From contig CAVQZA010000020.1 in the NCBI GenBank assembly GCA_963718355.1, positions 124,001-188,000 on the forward strand: a DNA stretch of 64,000 nt. The letters run 5' to 3'. The notes under the pieces are model-generated. The model ran no database searches. It was not told the DNA's origin and was given only the letters and a program-made list of their open reading frames with translations. A program made the translations under genes and the position numbers. Source of the DNA: CAVQZA01 sp963718355. GTDB taxonomy: Bacteria; Actinomycetota; Thermoleophilia; Gaiellales; Gaiellaceae. Of this stretch, positions 16,524-24,854 are shown piece after piece. Positions within the stretch are counted from its first letter, which is position 1. Each line of letters starts with the position of its first letter.

Positions 16524-17726
16524 CTACCCTGCGGCCGGCATCGCGGCGACTTCGGTCTCGTCGGCGATCTCGGACACGACCTCGTGGATGTCGCGATTCG
16601 CATTGAAGACACGAAGCTGGCGGTCGGCGCCGTTGCCGCGCGCCATGATCTCCTCGATCCCCTCGAGCTCGCGCTCGCAGCCAAGCTCGCGCGCGTGCGG
16701 CTCCAGCCCGCGCAGCGTGCGACGGATCAGCTGGGCGACGGGGACGCGATTGCGCCGGCCCGTGGCGAGATCCATCACCGGCGCCTCGAGCCCGTAGCGG
16801 GCGGCGAGCCACTTGTTCTCGCTCGTGAGGATGCGGTGGTACGACGGGATCGGGACGCCGCTGTCGTACTGCTCGGAGTAGAGCTTGACGAGCGACTGGC
16901 AGAACGCGGCGAGCGCGACGGCGTCCTCGACCCGCGTCACCGCGTCGCAGATCCGGATCTCGATGGTGCCGAGGCGCGGATGCAGTCGCACGTCCCACCA
17001 GATGTGCGTGTAGTCGGCGATGCAGCCCGTCTTCTCCAGCTGCCCGATCACCTCCGCATAGTCGGCGTAGTTGTTGAAGCGCGGCGGCGGGCCCGAGCGC
17101 GGGAACGCGGCGAACACCATCTGCCGGCTCGACGCGAGCCCGGTCGCCTCGCCCCGCCAGAACGGTGACGAGGCCGAGAGCGCGAGCAGTTGCGAGAGAT
17201 GGCCGAGCAGTCCGTTCACGACCTGGATCGCCTTCTCCGCATCGTCTATCGCCACGTGGATGTGCATCCCGAAGATCAGCTCGCGGCGCGCCACGTACTG
17301 GAGCTGGTCGACGAGCTGCCGATAGCGGTCGCGCGCGGTGATCTGCTGGCGCTCGAACAGGCTGAACGGATGCGTCCCGGCCGAGCCGACGCGCAGCCCC
17401 TGGTCGCGCGCGATCTCGCAGACGTAGCCGCGCAGCTTCCGCAACTCGGTGTCGACCTCGGCCGCGCTGCGACACACCGGGGTCGCAATCTCGAGCACCG
17501 ACTGCATCAGCTCGGCGTTCACGCGCGGCTCGTACTCGTGGCCGGCGGTCGCCGCGAGCACGGTGTCGATGTGCTGGACGAGGTCGAACGACTCGCGGTC
17601 GAGCAGCATGTACTCCTCCTCGACGCCCAGCGTGTACGGCTCACCCGAGCCGAAGCGGTGATCGAGGACGCTGCCGCCCTCCGCGAAGGTCGGCCCGGTG
17701 ATCGAGGACGGGTAGATCTGCTTCAT
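16524..17726 (-). CDS. GCS2-family glutamate-cysteine ligase / carboxylate-amine ligase
   Basis: 400 aa from ATG at 17726; an in-frame upstream extension looks non-conserved. GCS2 (YbdK/EgtA-type) hallmarks: YTLGVEEEYMLLD (ATP/Mg-binding Glu cluster), VNAELMQSVLEIATPVC, GMHIHVAIDD, HPRLGTIEIRICDAVTRVEDAVALAAF and SYHRILTSENKWLAARYGL. The family joins glutamate to cysteine or other amines with ATP. With the adjacent peroxiredoxin it suggests low-molecular-weight thiol or redox metabolism, which is inference. Confidence 0.88.
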   Translation of the reverse strand: MKQIYPSSITGPTFAEGGSVLDHRFGSGEPYTLGVEEEYMLLDRESFDLVQHIDTVLAATAGHEYEPRVNAELMQSVLEIATPVCRSAAEVDTELRKLRGYVCEIARDQGLRVGSAGTHPFSLFERQQITARDRYRQLVDQLQYVARRELIFGMHIHVAIDDAEKAIQVVNGLLGHLSQLLALSASSPFWRGEATGLASSRQMVFAAFPRSGPPPRFNNYADYAEVIGQLEKTGCIADYTHIWWDVRLHPRLGTIEIRICDAVTRVEDAVALAAFCQSLVKLYSEQYDSGVPIPSYHRILTSENKWLAARYGLEAPVMDLATGRRNRVPVAQLIRRTLRGLEPHARELGCERELEGIEEIMARGNGADRQLRVFNANRDIHEVVSEIADETEVAAMPAAG

Positions 17727-17842
17727 CACGTCACAAGTTTGACCCGTTTCAGGCGGCTGCACCAGGCCAAAAGCGATTTCAGCGTCCCTTCAGCGGTGCC
17801 CCGTAGAACTCTCCCTGTCACCCGAGGCAGGAGAAGAGAAAG

Positions 17843-18091
17843 ATGACCAAGCTGCTCAAGATCATCACCGCCGTCGCAGCAGCGGCTGCGCTCTTCGCTC
17901 CGGCCGCGCTTGCGGTCGATGTCCGCTCTGACGTGCGCTCCGACGTCCGGGCAGTCCCACGGGTGGACGTGCGAGTCGACGTCCGCTCTGACGTGCGCTC
18001 CGATGTTCGTGTCGTCCCCCACGTGGATGTTCGCGTCGACGTTCGCTCGGACGTGAGGCGTCACAGCCGCACGTTCCATCGCGGCTACTAG
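17843..18091 (+). CDS. small secreted VDVRSDV-repeat protein
   Basis: 82 aa with GGAGAAG upstream of ATG 17843. A signal peptide (MTKLLKIITAVAAAAALFAPAALA) is followed by about 50 residues of strictly alternating hydrophobic/charged sequence: VDVRSDVRSDV repeated, ending HSRTFHRGY. Alternation of Val with Asp or Arg is expected to form long amphipathic beta strands with complementary charges. The DNA is also repetitive. Unknown function; the reverse strand has a shadow frame. Confidence 0.65.
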   Translation: MTKLLKIITAVAAAAALFAPAALAVDVRSDVRSDVRAVPRVDVRVDVRSDVRSDVRVVPHVDVRVDVRSDVRRHSRTFHRGY

Positions 18092-18112
18092 CTCCACCTC
18101 TCCAAAATGCCG

Positions 18113-18535
18113 TCAGTCCAGGTCGGGCCCTTCGGGGCCCGTTCCTGTTTCTGCGGGCAGCACCGCATCGACCTCGATCTCGACGAGCCAGCGCGGGTCG
18201 AACAGGCCGGCCACGACGATGCCGGTTGCCGCCGGCCGAATCGAGCCGAACGCCTCACCATGCGCCCGCATCACGTCGTCGACGACCGCGAGCCCCGTGA
18301 CGAGGATGCGTGAGCGCACGACGTCGGCCATCGTCGCGCCCGCTTCGCCGAGCGCCGCTTCGATGATCTCGAGACAGCGGCAGGTCTGGCGGTACGAGTC
18401 GGCCGGAGGGTCGGCGTCGCCCGGCATGATCGGCGCCGTTCCTGCGACGTGGATGTGACGCCCGTCGACGACCGCGCGCGAATAACCCCAGCGCTCCTCG
18501 AAGCTCGAGCCGGACGAGATGAGCCGCCGCGCCAT
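18113..18535 (-). CDS. RidA (YjgF/YER057c/UK114) family protein
   Basis: 140 aa. The Rid fold is recognisable: GYSRAVVDGRHIHVAGTAP, a central helix SYRQTCRCLEIIEAALGEAGATMADVVRSRILVTG, and the final strand DPRWLVEIEVDAVLP with the conserved Glu. RidA proteins hydrolyse reactive enamine/imine intermediates; the subgroup here (AGTAPI) may differ in substrate. Only 19 bp separate it from the divergent serine hydrolase gene. Confidence 0.88.
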   Translation of the reverse strand: MARRLISSGSSFEERWGYSRAVVDGRHIHVAGTAPIMPGDADPPADSYRQTCRCLEIIEAALGEAGATMADVVRSRILVTGLAVVDDVMRAHGEAFGSIRPAATGIVVAGLFDPRWLVEIEVDAVLPAETGTGPEGPDLD

Positions 18536-18554
18536 CGCACTAGTATCGCCCGCT

Positions 18555-19361
18555 GTGGAGGCTCTTCGTCAGGTCGACGACTGGCCGGCGGCGCACGTGG
18601 CGGTCGCCGTCGTCGGGCCGGCCAGCGTGGTCGCCTCGCGCGGCGAGCCGGACCGGGAGTTCCGCTGGGCCTCGGCGACCAAGCTCCTCACCACGGTGGC
18701 GGCGCTCGTCGCGCTCGAGGAGGGGATCGTCGACCTCGACGATCCGGCCGGGCCGCCGGGCTCGACGCTCCGCCACCTGCTCTCGCACGCCTCGGGCCTG
18801 CCGCTCAACGACGGCCCGCCGATCGGCAAGCCGGGACAGCGGCGGATCTACTCGAACAGCGGGATCGAGGCGGCGGCCGCCATGCTCTCAGCCGCGGCCG
18901 AGATGCCGTTCGCCGAGTACCTGCGCGCCGCCGTCACCGGCCCGCTCGAGCTCTCGTCGCACCTCGACGGCTCGCCGGCCTGGGGCTACCGCGGCACGCT
19001 CGACGACCTCTCCCGCTTCGCCTCCGAGCTGCTCGCCCCGTCGCTCGTCGCCGCCGAGACGCTCGCCGAGGCGACCGCCACCCAGTTTCCAGGGCTGATC
19101 GGAGTCCTTCCGGGCTTCGGCCGGATGGAGCCGAACGACTGGGGGCTCGGCTTCGAGCTTCGCGACGGCAAGCACCCGCACTGGACCGGGGAGCGGAACT
19201 CGGCGCTCACGTTCGGCCACTTCGGGGCTGCGGGTACGTTCCTCTGGGTCGATCCCGAGCGGCGCCTCGCGCTTGCGTGTCTCACCGACCTCGAGTTCGG
19301 CGACTGGGCGAAGGCCGCCTGGCCGGTGCTCTCCGACTCAGTCCTCGAGGAACTCGAGTAG
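18555..19361 (+). CDS. serine beta-lactamase-like hydrolase (class C / esterase family)
   Basis: 268 aa from GTG at 18555; a -10 TAGTAT (18541-18546) lies 8 nt upstream, so the mRNA is probably leaderless. The catalytic motifs are S40-x-x-K43 (SATK), Y99-S-N101 and a C-terminal HFGAAGTFLWVDPE in place of KTG. LLSHASGLP is characteristic of the class C/PBP-related family. No signal peptide, so it is cytoplasmic and more probably an esterase or peptidase than an antibiotic-resistance enzyme. It overlaps the convergent hydrolase by 24 nt. Confidence 0.85.
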   Translation: MEALRQVDDWPAAHVAVAVVGPASVVASRGEPDREFRWASATKLLTTVAALVALEEGIVDLDDPAGPPGSTLRHLLSHASGLPLNDGPPIGKPGQRRIYSNSGIEAAAAMLSAAAEMPFAEYLRAAVTGPLELSSHLDGSPAWGYRGTLDDLSRFASELLAPSLVAAETLAEATATQFPGLIGVLPGFGRMEPNDWGLGFELRDGKHPHWTGERNSALTFGHFGAAGTFLWVDPERRLALACLTDLEFGDWAKAAWPVLSDSVLEELE

Positions 19362-20015
19362 GACGCGGTCGAACGCCTCGGGCGTCTCGAGGTTCGGCAG
19401 ATGGCCGGCGCCGGGGATCGTGACGAGCCGCGCGCCGGGGATCTCTGCAGCGAGGCGAGCGCCGATCTCGTGGAAGTCGCGTACGTCGTGCTCGCCGATC
19501 GCGATCGTCGTCGGGCAGCGGATCGCGGCCGGATCGAGCGCCGGGCCGGGCCGCTCCTGCGGCTCGGGCGCGCCGAACTGGAGCTCGAACGCGCGCCGTT
19601 GCATCGGCCGGATGATGTCGCGCACCTGCGGCTGCGCCCAGAACTCGACGCAGACCTCGGTCGCCGCGTCGAGATCGCCGCGCTCGAGCGCCTCATCCTC
19701 CGCCTCGCCAAAGGCGCGCACCTCGGGCGACCAGTCGTGCCCGGGCAGGCCGGGCGCGACGAGCAGCAGCCGCTGGACGAGCTCGGGCCGCGCCAACGCG
19801 AGCTGAAGCGCGATCCGTCCCCCGAGCGAGTTCCCGACCACCGCGGCAGGCCGGTCGAGCAAGCCGTCCAGCGGCGAGAACTCGCCCTCCGGCTCCGGTG
19901 TCTCGCCGAAGCCGGGCAGATCGGGCGTCAACACGTCTCGCGGCGCCAGCAGCGCGACCTCGCGCGCCCACTGGCGCGAGTCGCACACGCCCGCGTGGAT
20001 CAGCAGCACCGTCAC
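19338..20015 (-). CDS. alpha/beta hydrolase
   Basis: 225 aa from GTG at 20015, with TATTGT 7 nt upstream (leaderless pattern). The open frame extends further upstream but adds no conserved sequence. Motifs: first strand VTVLLIHAGVCDSRQW, nucleophile elbow GNSLGG, IAIGEHDVRDFHEI (acid) and IPGAGHLPNLETPEAF (His). It resembles 3-oxoadipate enol-lactonase-like hydrolases, but the substrate is not determined. Confidence 0.85.
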   Translation of the reverse strand: MTVLLIHAGVCDSRQWAREVALLAPRDVLTPDLPGFGETPEPEGEFSPLDGLLDRPAAVVGNSLGGRIALQLALARPELVQRLLLVAPGLPGHDWSPEVRAFGEAEDEALERGDLDAATEVCVEFWAQPQVRDIIRPMQRRAFELQFGAPEPQERPGPALDPAAIRCPTTIAIGEHDVRDFHEIGARLAAEIPGARLVTIPGAGHLPNLETPEAFDRVLLEFLED

Positions 20016-20113
20016 GGCGCCGACAATAGTTCTTAACGGAGCGTTCTCCGAGACTGAACGCGCCGTCCGCACACTTGAACTGTGGACGAGTCCGCCTACA
20101 GGAGCGCGCCCGC

Positions 20114-20815
20114 GTGAGGGTTGCGCGGTTCGAAGCGATGGGTTCGACGATCGCAGTCGGCGGAGCGACGGCCCGGGAGCTGCAGGCCGTGGTCGGCCTC
20201 TTCCGCCAGCGCGACAACGTCTTCAGCCGTTTCCGCGAAGGCAGTGAGCTGAACGAGGTCAACGAGGCAGCGGGCTCGGTGGTCGGCGTCTCGCCGCTCT
20301 TCGCTCGTGCGATCGGTGCTGCGCTTGCCGCTGCACGCGCCACGGGCGGGGTCGTCGATCCGACGCCCGGGCGCTGGAACGAAGTGCGACTGCTCGGGCG
20401 CCTCGTCCTCGTGCCCTCCGGCGTTCCGCTCGATCTCGACCACGTCGCCATCGCGGCGGCGGTCGACGATGCGCTCGAGCTGATCTCCGGCGACGGCTTC
20501 GTCTCGGCCGGAAGTGACGTCGCCGCGCGCGGGAACGTTCCGATCGAGGTTCCCGGCGGCGAGACGGTGCGCCTCGTGCACGGCGGGCTTGCCACCACGC
20601 GCGGCGGCCGGAAAGGCTCGCCGTGGGCGCAGGTCACCGCGGCCGCGGCCAGCTGTCTCGAGGCCGTCACGCCTGCGCGCGCTGCGTTCCTCCTCGGCGC
20701 CGAAGGCCCTGCGTGGCTGAGCGAGCGCGGCATTCCGGGACGCTTCGTCGCCCCGGACGGCTCGGTGCTCGCGAACCAGGCGTGGAACGCGCAACTCGTG
20801 CGCGCGGCGGCCTAG
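20114..20815 (+). CDS. truncated ApbE-like (FAD:protein FMN transferase family) protein
   Basis: 233 aa from GTG at 20114 (AGGAG at 20099-20103). The N-terminal half matches ApbE: FEAMGSTIAV, VFSRFREGSELNEVNEAAG and RATGGVVDPTPG. The middle is shortened: DLDHVAIAAAVDDAL replaces the usual DLGGIAKG-type motif, and after HGGLATTRGG the chain jumps directly to the last helices, lacking the H-x-x-DP-x-TG segment that binds FAD and metal. It may have lost FMN-transferase activity. A 12-codon frame (GTG 20082 to TGA 20117) overlaps the start and could be a leader peptide. Confidence 0.65.
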   Translation: MRVARFEAMGSTIAVGGATARELQAVVGLFRQRDNVFSRFREGSELNEVNEAAGSVVGVSPLFARAIGAALAAARATGGVVDPTPGRWNEVRLLGRLVLVPSGVPLDLDHVAIAAAVDDALELISGDGFVSAGSDVAARGNVPIEVPGGETVRLVHGGLATTRGGRKGSPWAQVTAAAASCLEAVTPARAAFLLGAEGPAWLSERGIPGRFVAPDGSVLANQAWNAQLVRAAA

Positions 20816-21186
20816 TCGTCGGCGAACAAGGGGCGCAGGAACTCGTCGAAGGCGGCGCGGTCGCAGCTCGCCACGACCGACGGCGTCACGGCGTGGACGG
20901 TTGCCGTCCTCGGCACGTCCATCGTGAGCGCCACCTCGCCGAAGCTGTCGCCCGGGCGAAGCATCCCGCGCGAGCCGCGCGCGGACTGCGTTACCGCGAG
21001 CATCCCGGAGAGCACGACGTAGAACCGGTCGCCGGGCTCGCCCTCGCGGACGACGCTCGTGCCCGCGGGCACGTCCTCGCGCCGCATCTCGCGGGCGAGC
21101 CGGCCGAGGATCTCGCCGGGCAGCCCGCGGAGCAGCTCGATCCGCGCAAGCTCGTTGGTGGTTGCCGGGGACTGACGCGGGCTCAC
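20812..21186 (-). CDS. cyclic nucleotide-binding domain protein
   Basis: 124 aa, a single CRP-type cNMP-binding domain without an HTH. The core is LLRGLPGEILGRLAREMRREDVPAGTSVVREGEPGDRFYVVLSGMLAV, then MLRPGDSFGEVALTMDVPRTATVHAVTPSVV with the phosphate-binding cassette GEVAL-x5-RTATV. Probably a small sensor or regulatory subunit. It overlaps the convergent ApbE-like gene by 4 nt. Confidence 0.85.
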   Translation of the reverse strand: MSPRQSPATTNELARIELLRGLPGEILGRLAREMRREDVPAGTSVVREGEPGDRFYVVLSGMLAVTQSARGSRGMLRPGDSFGEVALTMDVPRTATVHAVTPSVVASCDRAAFDEFLRPLFADD

Positions 21187-21218
21187 AGGTCCATTGTGCC
21201 GTGACGCTCGGTTCCCAG

Positions 21219-21247
21219 TTGCAATGTCCGGCCCGGACCCCCATCAT
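21219..21247 (+). promoter_or_regulatory. candidate promoter of the 51-aa gene
   Basis: TTGCAA (21219-21224) and CATCAT (21242-21247) with a 17-nt spacer; the ATG at 21255 is 7 nt after the -10, so the message would be leaderless. Confidence 0.4.
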
Positions 21248-21254
21248 CCGGCCA

Positions 21255-21410
21255 ATGACGGAGCGGGGACTGCACTACATCGAGGACGACCTCACGGAAA
21301 CGTGGGTCGAGGACTGGGCCGGCGCGGGCATCGCAGAGCTCGAAGACTTCCTCTCCAAGCGCGCCGCATCGCTCGGCCCCGTCATCGAGCCTGACGAAGA
21401 CTCGCTCTAG
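21255..21410 (+). CDS. small acidic protein of unknown function
   Basis: 51 aa, rich in Asp and Glu (HYIEDDLTETWVEDWAGAGIAELEDFL). No signal peptide or membrane segment. The promoter-like hexamers just upstream support expression. The stop overlaps the convergent trxA stop region by 4 nt. I do not recognise a family. Confidence 0.55.
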   Translation: MTERGLHYIEDDLTETWVEDWAGAGIAELEDFLSKRAASLGPVIEPDEDSL

Positions 21411-21718
21411 ACCAGGCCGAGCGCCTTCTCGAGCATCGGCTTGGGCTGGGCGCCGATCGCGGCGGCCGCAGGCTCGCCGGCCTTGAAGAGGATCATCGTG
21501 GGAATCGAGGCGACGCCGTAGCGTGCGGCGAGGCCCTGCTCCTCGTCGATGTTGACCTTGACGAGCTTGACGCCCTCGTGCTCCTCGACGATGCGGTCGA
21601 GCACCGGGGCTACGGCATGGCACGGGCCACACCACTCCGCCCAGAAGTCGACGATCACCGGGGTCTCGCTGGAGAGCACCTCGTCCTGGAAGGTTGCTTC
21701 GGTCACTGCAGTTGACAT
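21407..21718 (-). CDS. trxA: thioredoxin
   Basis: 103 aa, the standard length. The active site WCGPC is at C30-C33 (DFWAEWCGPCHAVAP); the cis-Pro loop is SIPTMILFKAGE. It reduces protein disulfides in the cytoplasm with thioredoxin reductase and could recycle the window's peroxiredoxin. AAAGGA lies 9 nt before the ATG. Divergent from ileS with a 68-bp gap. Confidence 0.95.
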   Translation of the reverse strand: MSTAVTEATFQDEVLSSETPVIVDFWAEWCGPCHAVAPVLDRIVEEHEGVKLVKVNIDEEQGLAARYGVASIPTMILFKAGEPAAAAIGAQPKPMLEKALGLV

Positions 21719-21772
21719 GAAACGTGGTCCTTTCGATTTTGGGACTTACCAAGGAGTAAACGCGGCCGACCC

Positions 21773-21786
21773 TACAATCCTTCCCG
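21773..21786 (+). promoter_or_regulatory. candidate leaderless promoter of ileS
   Basis: TACAAT at 21773-21778 ends 8 nt before the ileS ATG (21787). No Shine-Dalgarno sequence and no room for a T-box leader. Confidence 0.5.
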
Positions 21787-24700
21787 ATGGATCGGATCTA
21801 CACATCGCTGCCGCCGGTTCCGGATCACGTCTCGCTCGAGCTCGAGGTGCTCGAGTGGTGGGACGAGAAAGCCGTCTTCGACGCGCTGCGGGCGCGGAAC
21901 AGCGACGGCCCGATCTGGAGCTTCGTCGACGGCCCGGTGACCGCGAATAAGGCGCTCGCCGTCCACACCGCGTGGGGCCGGACGCTCAAGGACGTGTTCC
22001 AGCGGTACAAGGCGATGCGCGGCTTCCACCAGCGGTACCAGAACGGCTTCGACTGCCAGGGCCTCTGGATCGAGGTCGGCGTCGAGCGCGAGCTCGGGAT
22101 GAACTCGAAGCGCGAGATCGAGGAGTACGGGCTCGAGGAGTTCGCGGCCAGGTGCCGCGCCGTCGTCGTGAAGTCGGCCGAGGAGCTGACGCGCGGCTCG
22201 AAACGCCTCGGCATGTGGATGGACTGGGGCAACGACTACTTCACCTTCAGCGACACGAACATCGAGTACATCTGGCGCTTCCTCTCGATCGTCCACGAGC
22301 GCGGCTGGCTGTACAAGGGCCATCGCTCGACGGAGTGGTGCCCACGCTGCGGGACGTCGATCTCGGCGCACGAGCTGGCCGGGAGCTATGTCGATCGCGC
22401 CGATCCGTCGCTCTACGTGCGGCTGCCGCTCGTGGACCGGCCGGGCGAGTCGCTCGTGATCTGGACGACGACGCCCTGGACGCTGCCGGCGAATGTCGCT
22501 GCCGCCGTGAATCCCGACGCGGACTACGGCCGGCGGCTGAACGGCGAGTGGGTCGCCGCGCCGCGCTACCCGGACGAGAGCTTCGACGAGATCCTGCGCG
22601 GCTCGGAGCTCGTCGGCTGGCGCTACGAGGGGCCGTTCGACGAGCTCGGCCCGGGCGCGGCCGTCGAGCACCGCGTGATCCCCTGGGACGAGGTCGCGCT
22701 CGACGAGGGCACCGGGATCGTGCATATCGCGCCCGGCTGCGGCGGCGAGGACTTCGAGCTCTCGAAGGTGCACGACCTGCCGGTGCTGATGCCGGTCGAC
22801 GAGTCGGGGCGGTTCTATCCCGAGTACGGCTGGCTGCACGGGCTCTCGACGGTCGAGGCGTCCGAGCAGATCATCGGCAACCTCGAGGAGCGCAACCGCC
22901 TGCTCGAGTCCGGCCTCCACGAGCATCGCTACCCCGAGTGCTGGCGCTGCCACACGCCGCTGATCTTCCGGATCGCCGACGACTGGTTCATCTCGGTCGA
23001 GGGCATCCGCGAGCAGATGCGCAAGGCGAGCGCCGCGGTCGAGTGGGTGCCCGACTACTTCGGCAAGCGGATGGACGACTGGCTCGTGAACATGGGCGAC
23101 TGGAACATCTCGCGCCGCCGCTACTACGGCCTGCCGCTGCCGTTCTATCCGTGCTCGTGCGGCGAGCTGAACGTGATCGGCTCGCGCGAGGAGCTCGAGG
23201 ACCGCGCGCTCGGCGGGCTCGACCAGCTCGAGGAGCTGCGCCGGCCGTGGATCGACCGCGTGCCGGTGCGCTGCAAAGCGTGTGGGGACGAGGTCACGCG
23301 GATCCTCGAGGTCGGCGATGTCTGGCTCGACGCGGGCATCGTCCCGTTCTCGACGCTCGGCTGGGAGAATCCGGAGTGGAAGAAGGAGGGCTACGCCACG
23401 GGCGCGGCGGCGGGGCTGACCAAGGCGGACCTTCCGGATCACGCGTACTGGGAGCAGTGGTTCCCGGCCGACTGGGTCACGGAGATGCGTGAGCAGATCC
23501 GGCTCTGGTTCTACTCGCAGCTCCTCATGTCGGTCGTGCTGACCGGCGCGGCGCCGTTCCGGCGGGTGCTCGGCTACGAGAAGATGCTCGACGAGCGCGG
23601 CCGCGAGATGCACGGTTCCTGGGGGAACATGATCGACGCCGAGGACGCGTTCGGGCGCATGGGCGCCGACGTGATGCGCTGGCAGTACTGCGCACAGCCG
23701 CCGAACCAGAACCTGCTGTTCGGCTTCGGGCCGGCCGAGGAGATCAAGCGCAAGCTCCTGACGATCTGGAATTCGACCTCTTTCTTCGTTCAATACGCGG
23801 AGATCGAGGGCTTCCGGCCGACGTTCGCGGATCTCGTGGACGGACCGAGCTGCGAGCTCAAGCCGCTCGATCGCTGGCTGCTCGCGCGCACCGACCAGCT
23901 CGCAGCCGAGGCGACCGAGGCGCTCGAGGCGACGCTCACGCACCAGCTGATCGCGGCGTTCGAGCGGTTCGTCGACGATCTCTCGAATTGGTACATCCGG
24001 CGCTCGCGGCGTCGCTTCTACTCCTTCGACGAGGCTGCGTTCCGGACGCTGTGGGTGGCGCTCGCGCAGTCGCTGCGGGTGATCGCGCCGGTGGTGCCGT
24101 TCCTCACAGAGCATCTGTGGCGGAATCTGGTTGCGGATGCGTGCGAGGACGCGCCCGAGTCGGTGTTTCTCGCGGGCTGGCCGGAGCCACGGGAGCTCGA
24201 CGAGGAGCTGCTGGCCGAGGTCGCGGCGCTGCGCCGGGTCGTCGAGCTCGGGCGCCAGGCCGGCGCGCAGGTCGACCGGAAGCTGCGCCAGCCGCTTCGC
24301 CGATTGGTTGTCCAGGGGGCTCCGGACTCGGTCGCCAAGCACGCGGACGAGATCACGGAGGAGCTTCGGGTCAAGGAGGTCGTGTTCGGGCCGGTCGAGG
24401 CGACCGAGGTGCGCGTCAAGCCGAATCTGCCGGTGCTAGGCCCTAAGCTCGGCAAGGAGCTGGGCGCGGTGCGCGCGGCGCTGGAGGCCGGCGAGTGGGA
24501 GCAAGAGGGCGACTCGTTCCGTGTGCTCGGGCGGCTGCTCGGTCCCGACGAGGTGCTGGTCGAGCGGCGGGCGCGAGAGGGCTGGGCGCTCGCCGAGGAC
24601 GATGCCGTGACCGTCGCGCTCGACACGACCCTGGATGCGGAGCTGGAGCTCGAAGGCCGCGTCTACGACCTGATCCACAAGCTGAACACGATGCGCAAGG

Positions 24701-24852
24701 AAGCCGGGCTCGCGCTGACGGACCGCATCACGGTGACCCTCCCCGAGCGCGACGCCGATCTCCTGGCCCATGCCGAGTGGATCAAGGGCGAAGTGCTGGC
24801 GCTGGAGATCGGCACCGACGGTGGCGCCGAGCCGAAGATCGCGAGGGTCTAG
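21787..24852 (+). CDS. ileS: isoleucyl-tRNA synthetase with non-canonical signature motifs
   Basis: 1021 aa class I synthetase charging tRNA-Ile. Domains: N-terminal catalytic domain, CP1 editing insertion (VIWTTTPWTLPANVAAAV), C-terminal catalytic half and anticodon-binding helices (SLRVIAPVVPFLTEHLWRNL). The HIGH position reads A58-V-H-T61 within TANKALAVHTAWGRTLKD, and the KMSKS position reads MHGSWGN (GREMHGSWGNMI) without the usual lysine. Cysteine pairs WCPRCG, CWRCH and CKACG may bind zinc. I recall related synthetases with GVHHAWGRT, so this may be a lineage-specific type, but the missing Lys is notable. No other aaRS is in the window. Confidence 0.9.
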   Translation: MDRIYTSLPPVPDHVSLELEVLEWWDEKAVFDALRARNSDGPIWSFVDGPVTANKALAVHTAWGRTLKDVFQRYKAMRGFHQRYQNGFDCQGLWIEVGVERELGMNSKREIEEYGLEEFAARCRAVVVKSAEELTRGSKRLGMWMDWGNDYFTFSDTNIEYIWRFLSIVHERGWLYKGHRSTEWCPRCGTSISAHELAGSYVDRADPSLYVRLPLVDRPGESLVIWTTTPWTLPANVAAAVNPDADYGRRLNGEWVAAPRYPDESFDEILRGSELVGWRYEGPFDELGPGAAVEHRVIPWDEVALDEGTGIVHIAPGCGGEDFELSKVHDLPVLMPVDESGRFYPEYGWLHGLSTVEASEQIIGNLEERNRLLESGLHEHRYPECWRCHTPLIFRIADDWFISVEGIREQMRKASAAVEWVPDYFGKRMDDWLVNMGDWNISRRRYYGLPLPFYPCSCGELNVIGSREELEDRALGGLDQLEELRRPWIDRVPVRCKACGDEVTRILEVGDVWLDAGIVPFSTLGWENPEWKKEGYATGAAAGLTKADLPDHAYWEQWFPADWVTEMREQIRLWFYSQLLMSVVLTGAAPFRRVLGYEKMLDERGREMHGSWGNMIDAEDAFGRMGADVMRWQYCAQPPNQNLLFGFGPAEEIKRKLLTIWNSTSFFVQYAEIEGFRPTFADLVDGPSCELKPLDRWLLARTDQLAAEATEALEATLTHQLIAAFERFVDDLSNWYIRRSRRRFYSFDEAAFRTLWVALAQSLRVIAPVVPFLTEHLWRNLVADACEDAPESVFLAGWPEPRELDEELLAEVAALRRVVELGRQAGAQVDRKLRQPLRRLVVQGAPDSVAKHADEITEELRVKEVVFGPVEATEVRVKPNLPVLGPKLGKELGAVRAALEAGEWEQEGDSFRVLGRLLGPDEVLVERRAREGWALAEDDAVTVALDTTLDAELELEGRVYDLIHKLNTMRKEAGLALTDRITVTLPERDADLLAHAEWIKGEVLALEIGTDGGAEPKIARV

Positions 24853-24854
24853 CC

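Noticed and set aside
21719..21786. T-box riboswitch upstream of ileS
   Set aside because: Only 68 bp separate ileS from trxA, and the -10 lies 8 nt from the ATG; there is no room for the structure.
21772..24342. 856-codon minus-strand ORF antisense to ileS
   Set aside because: Composition of a codon-phase shadow; the plus frame is a complete synthetase.
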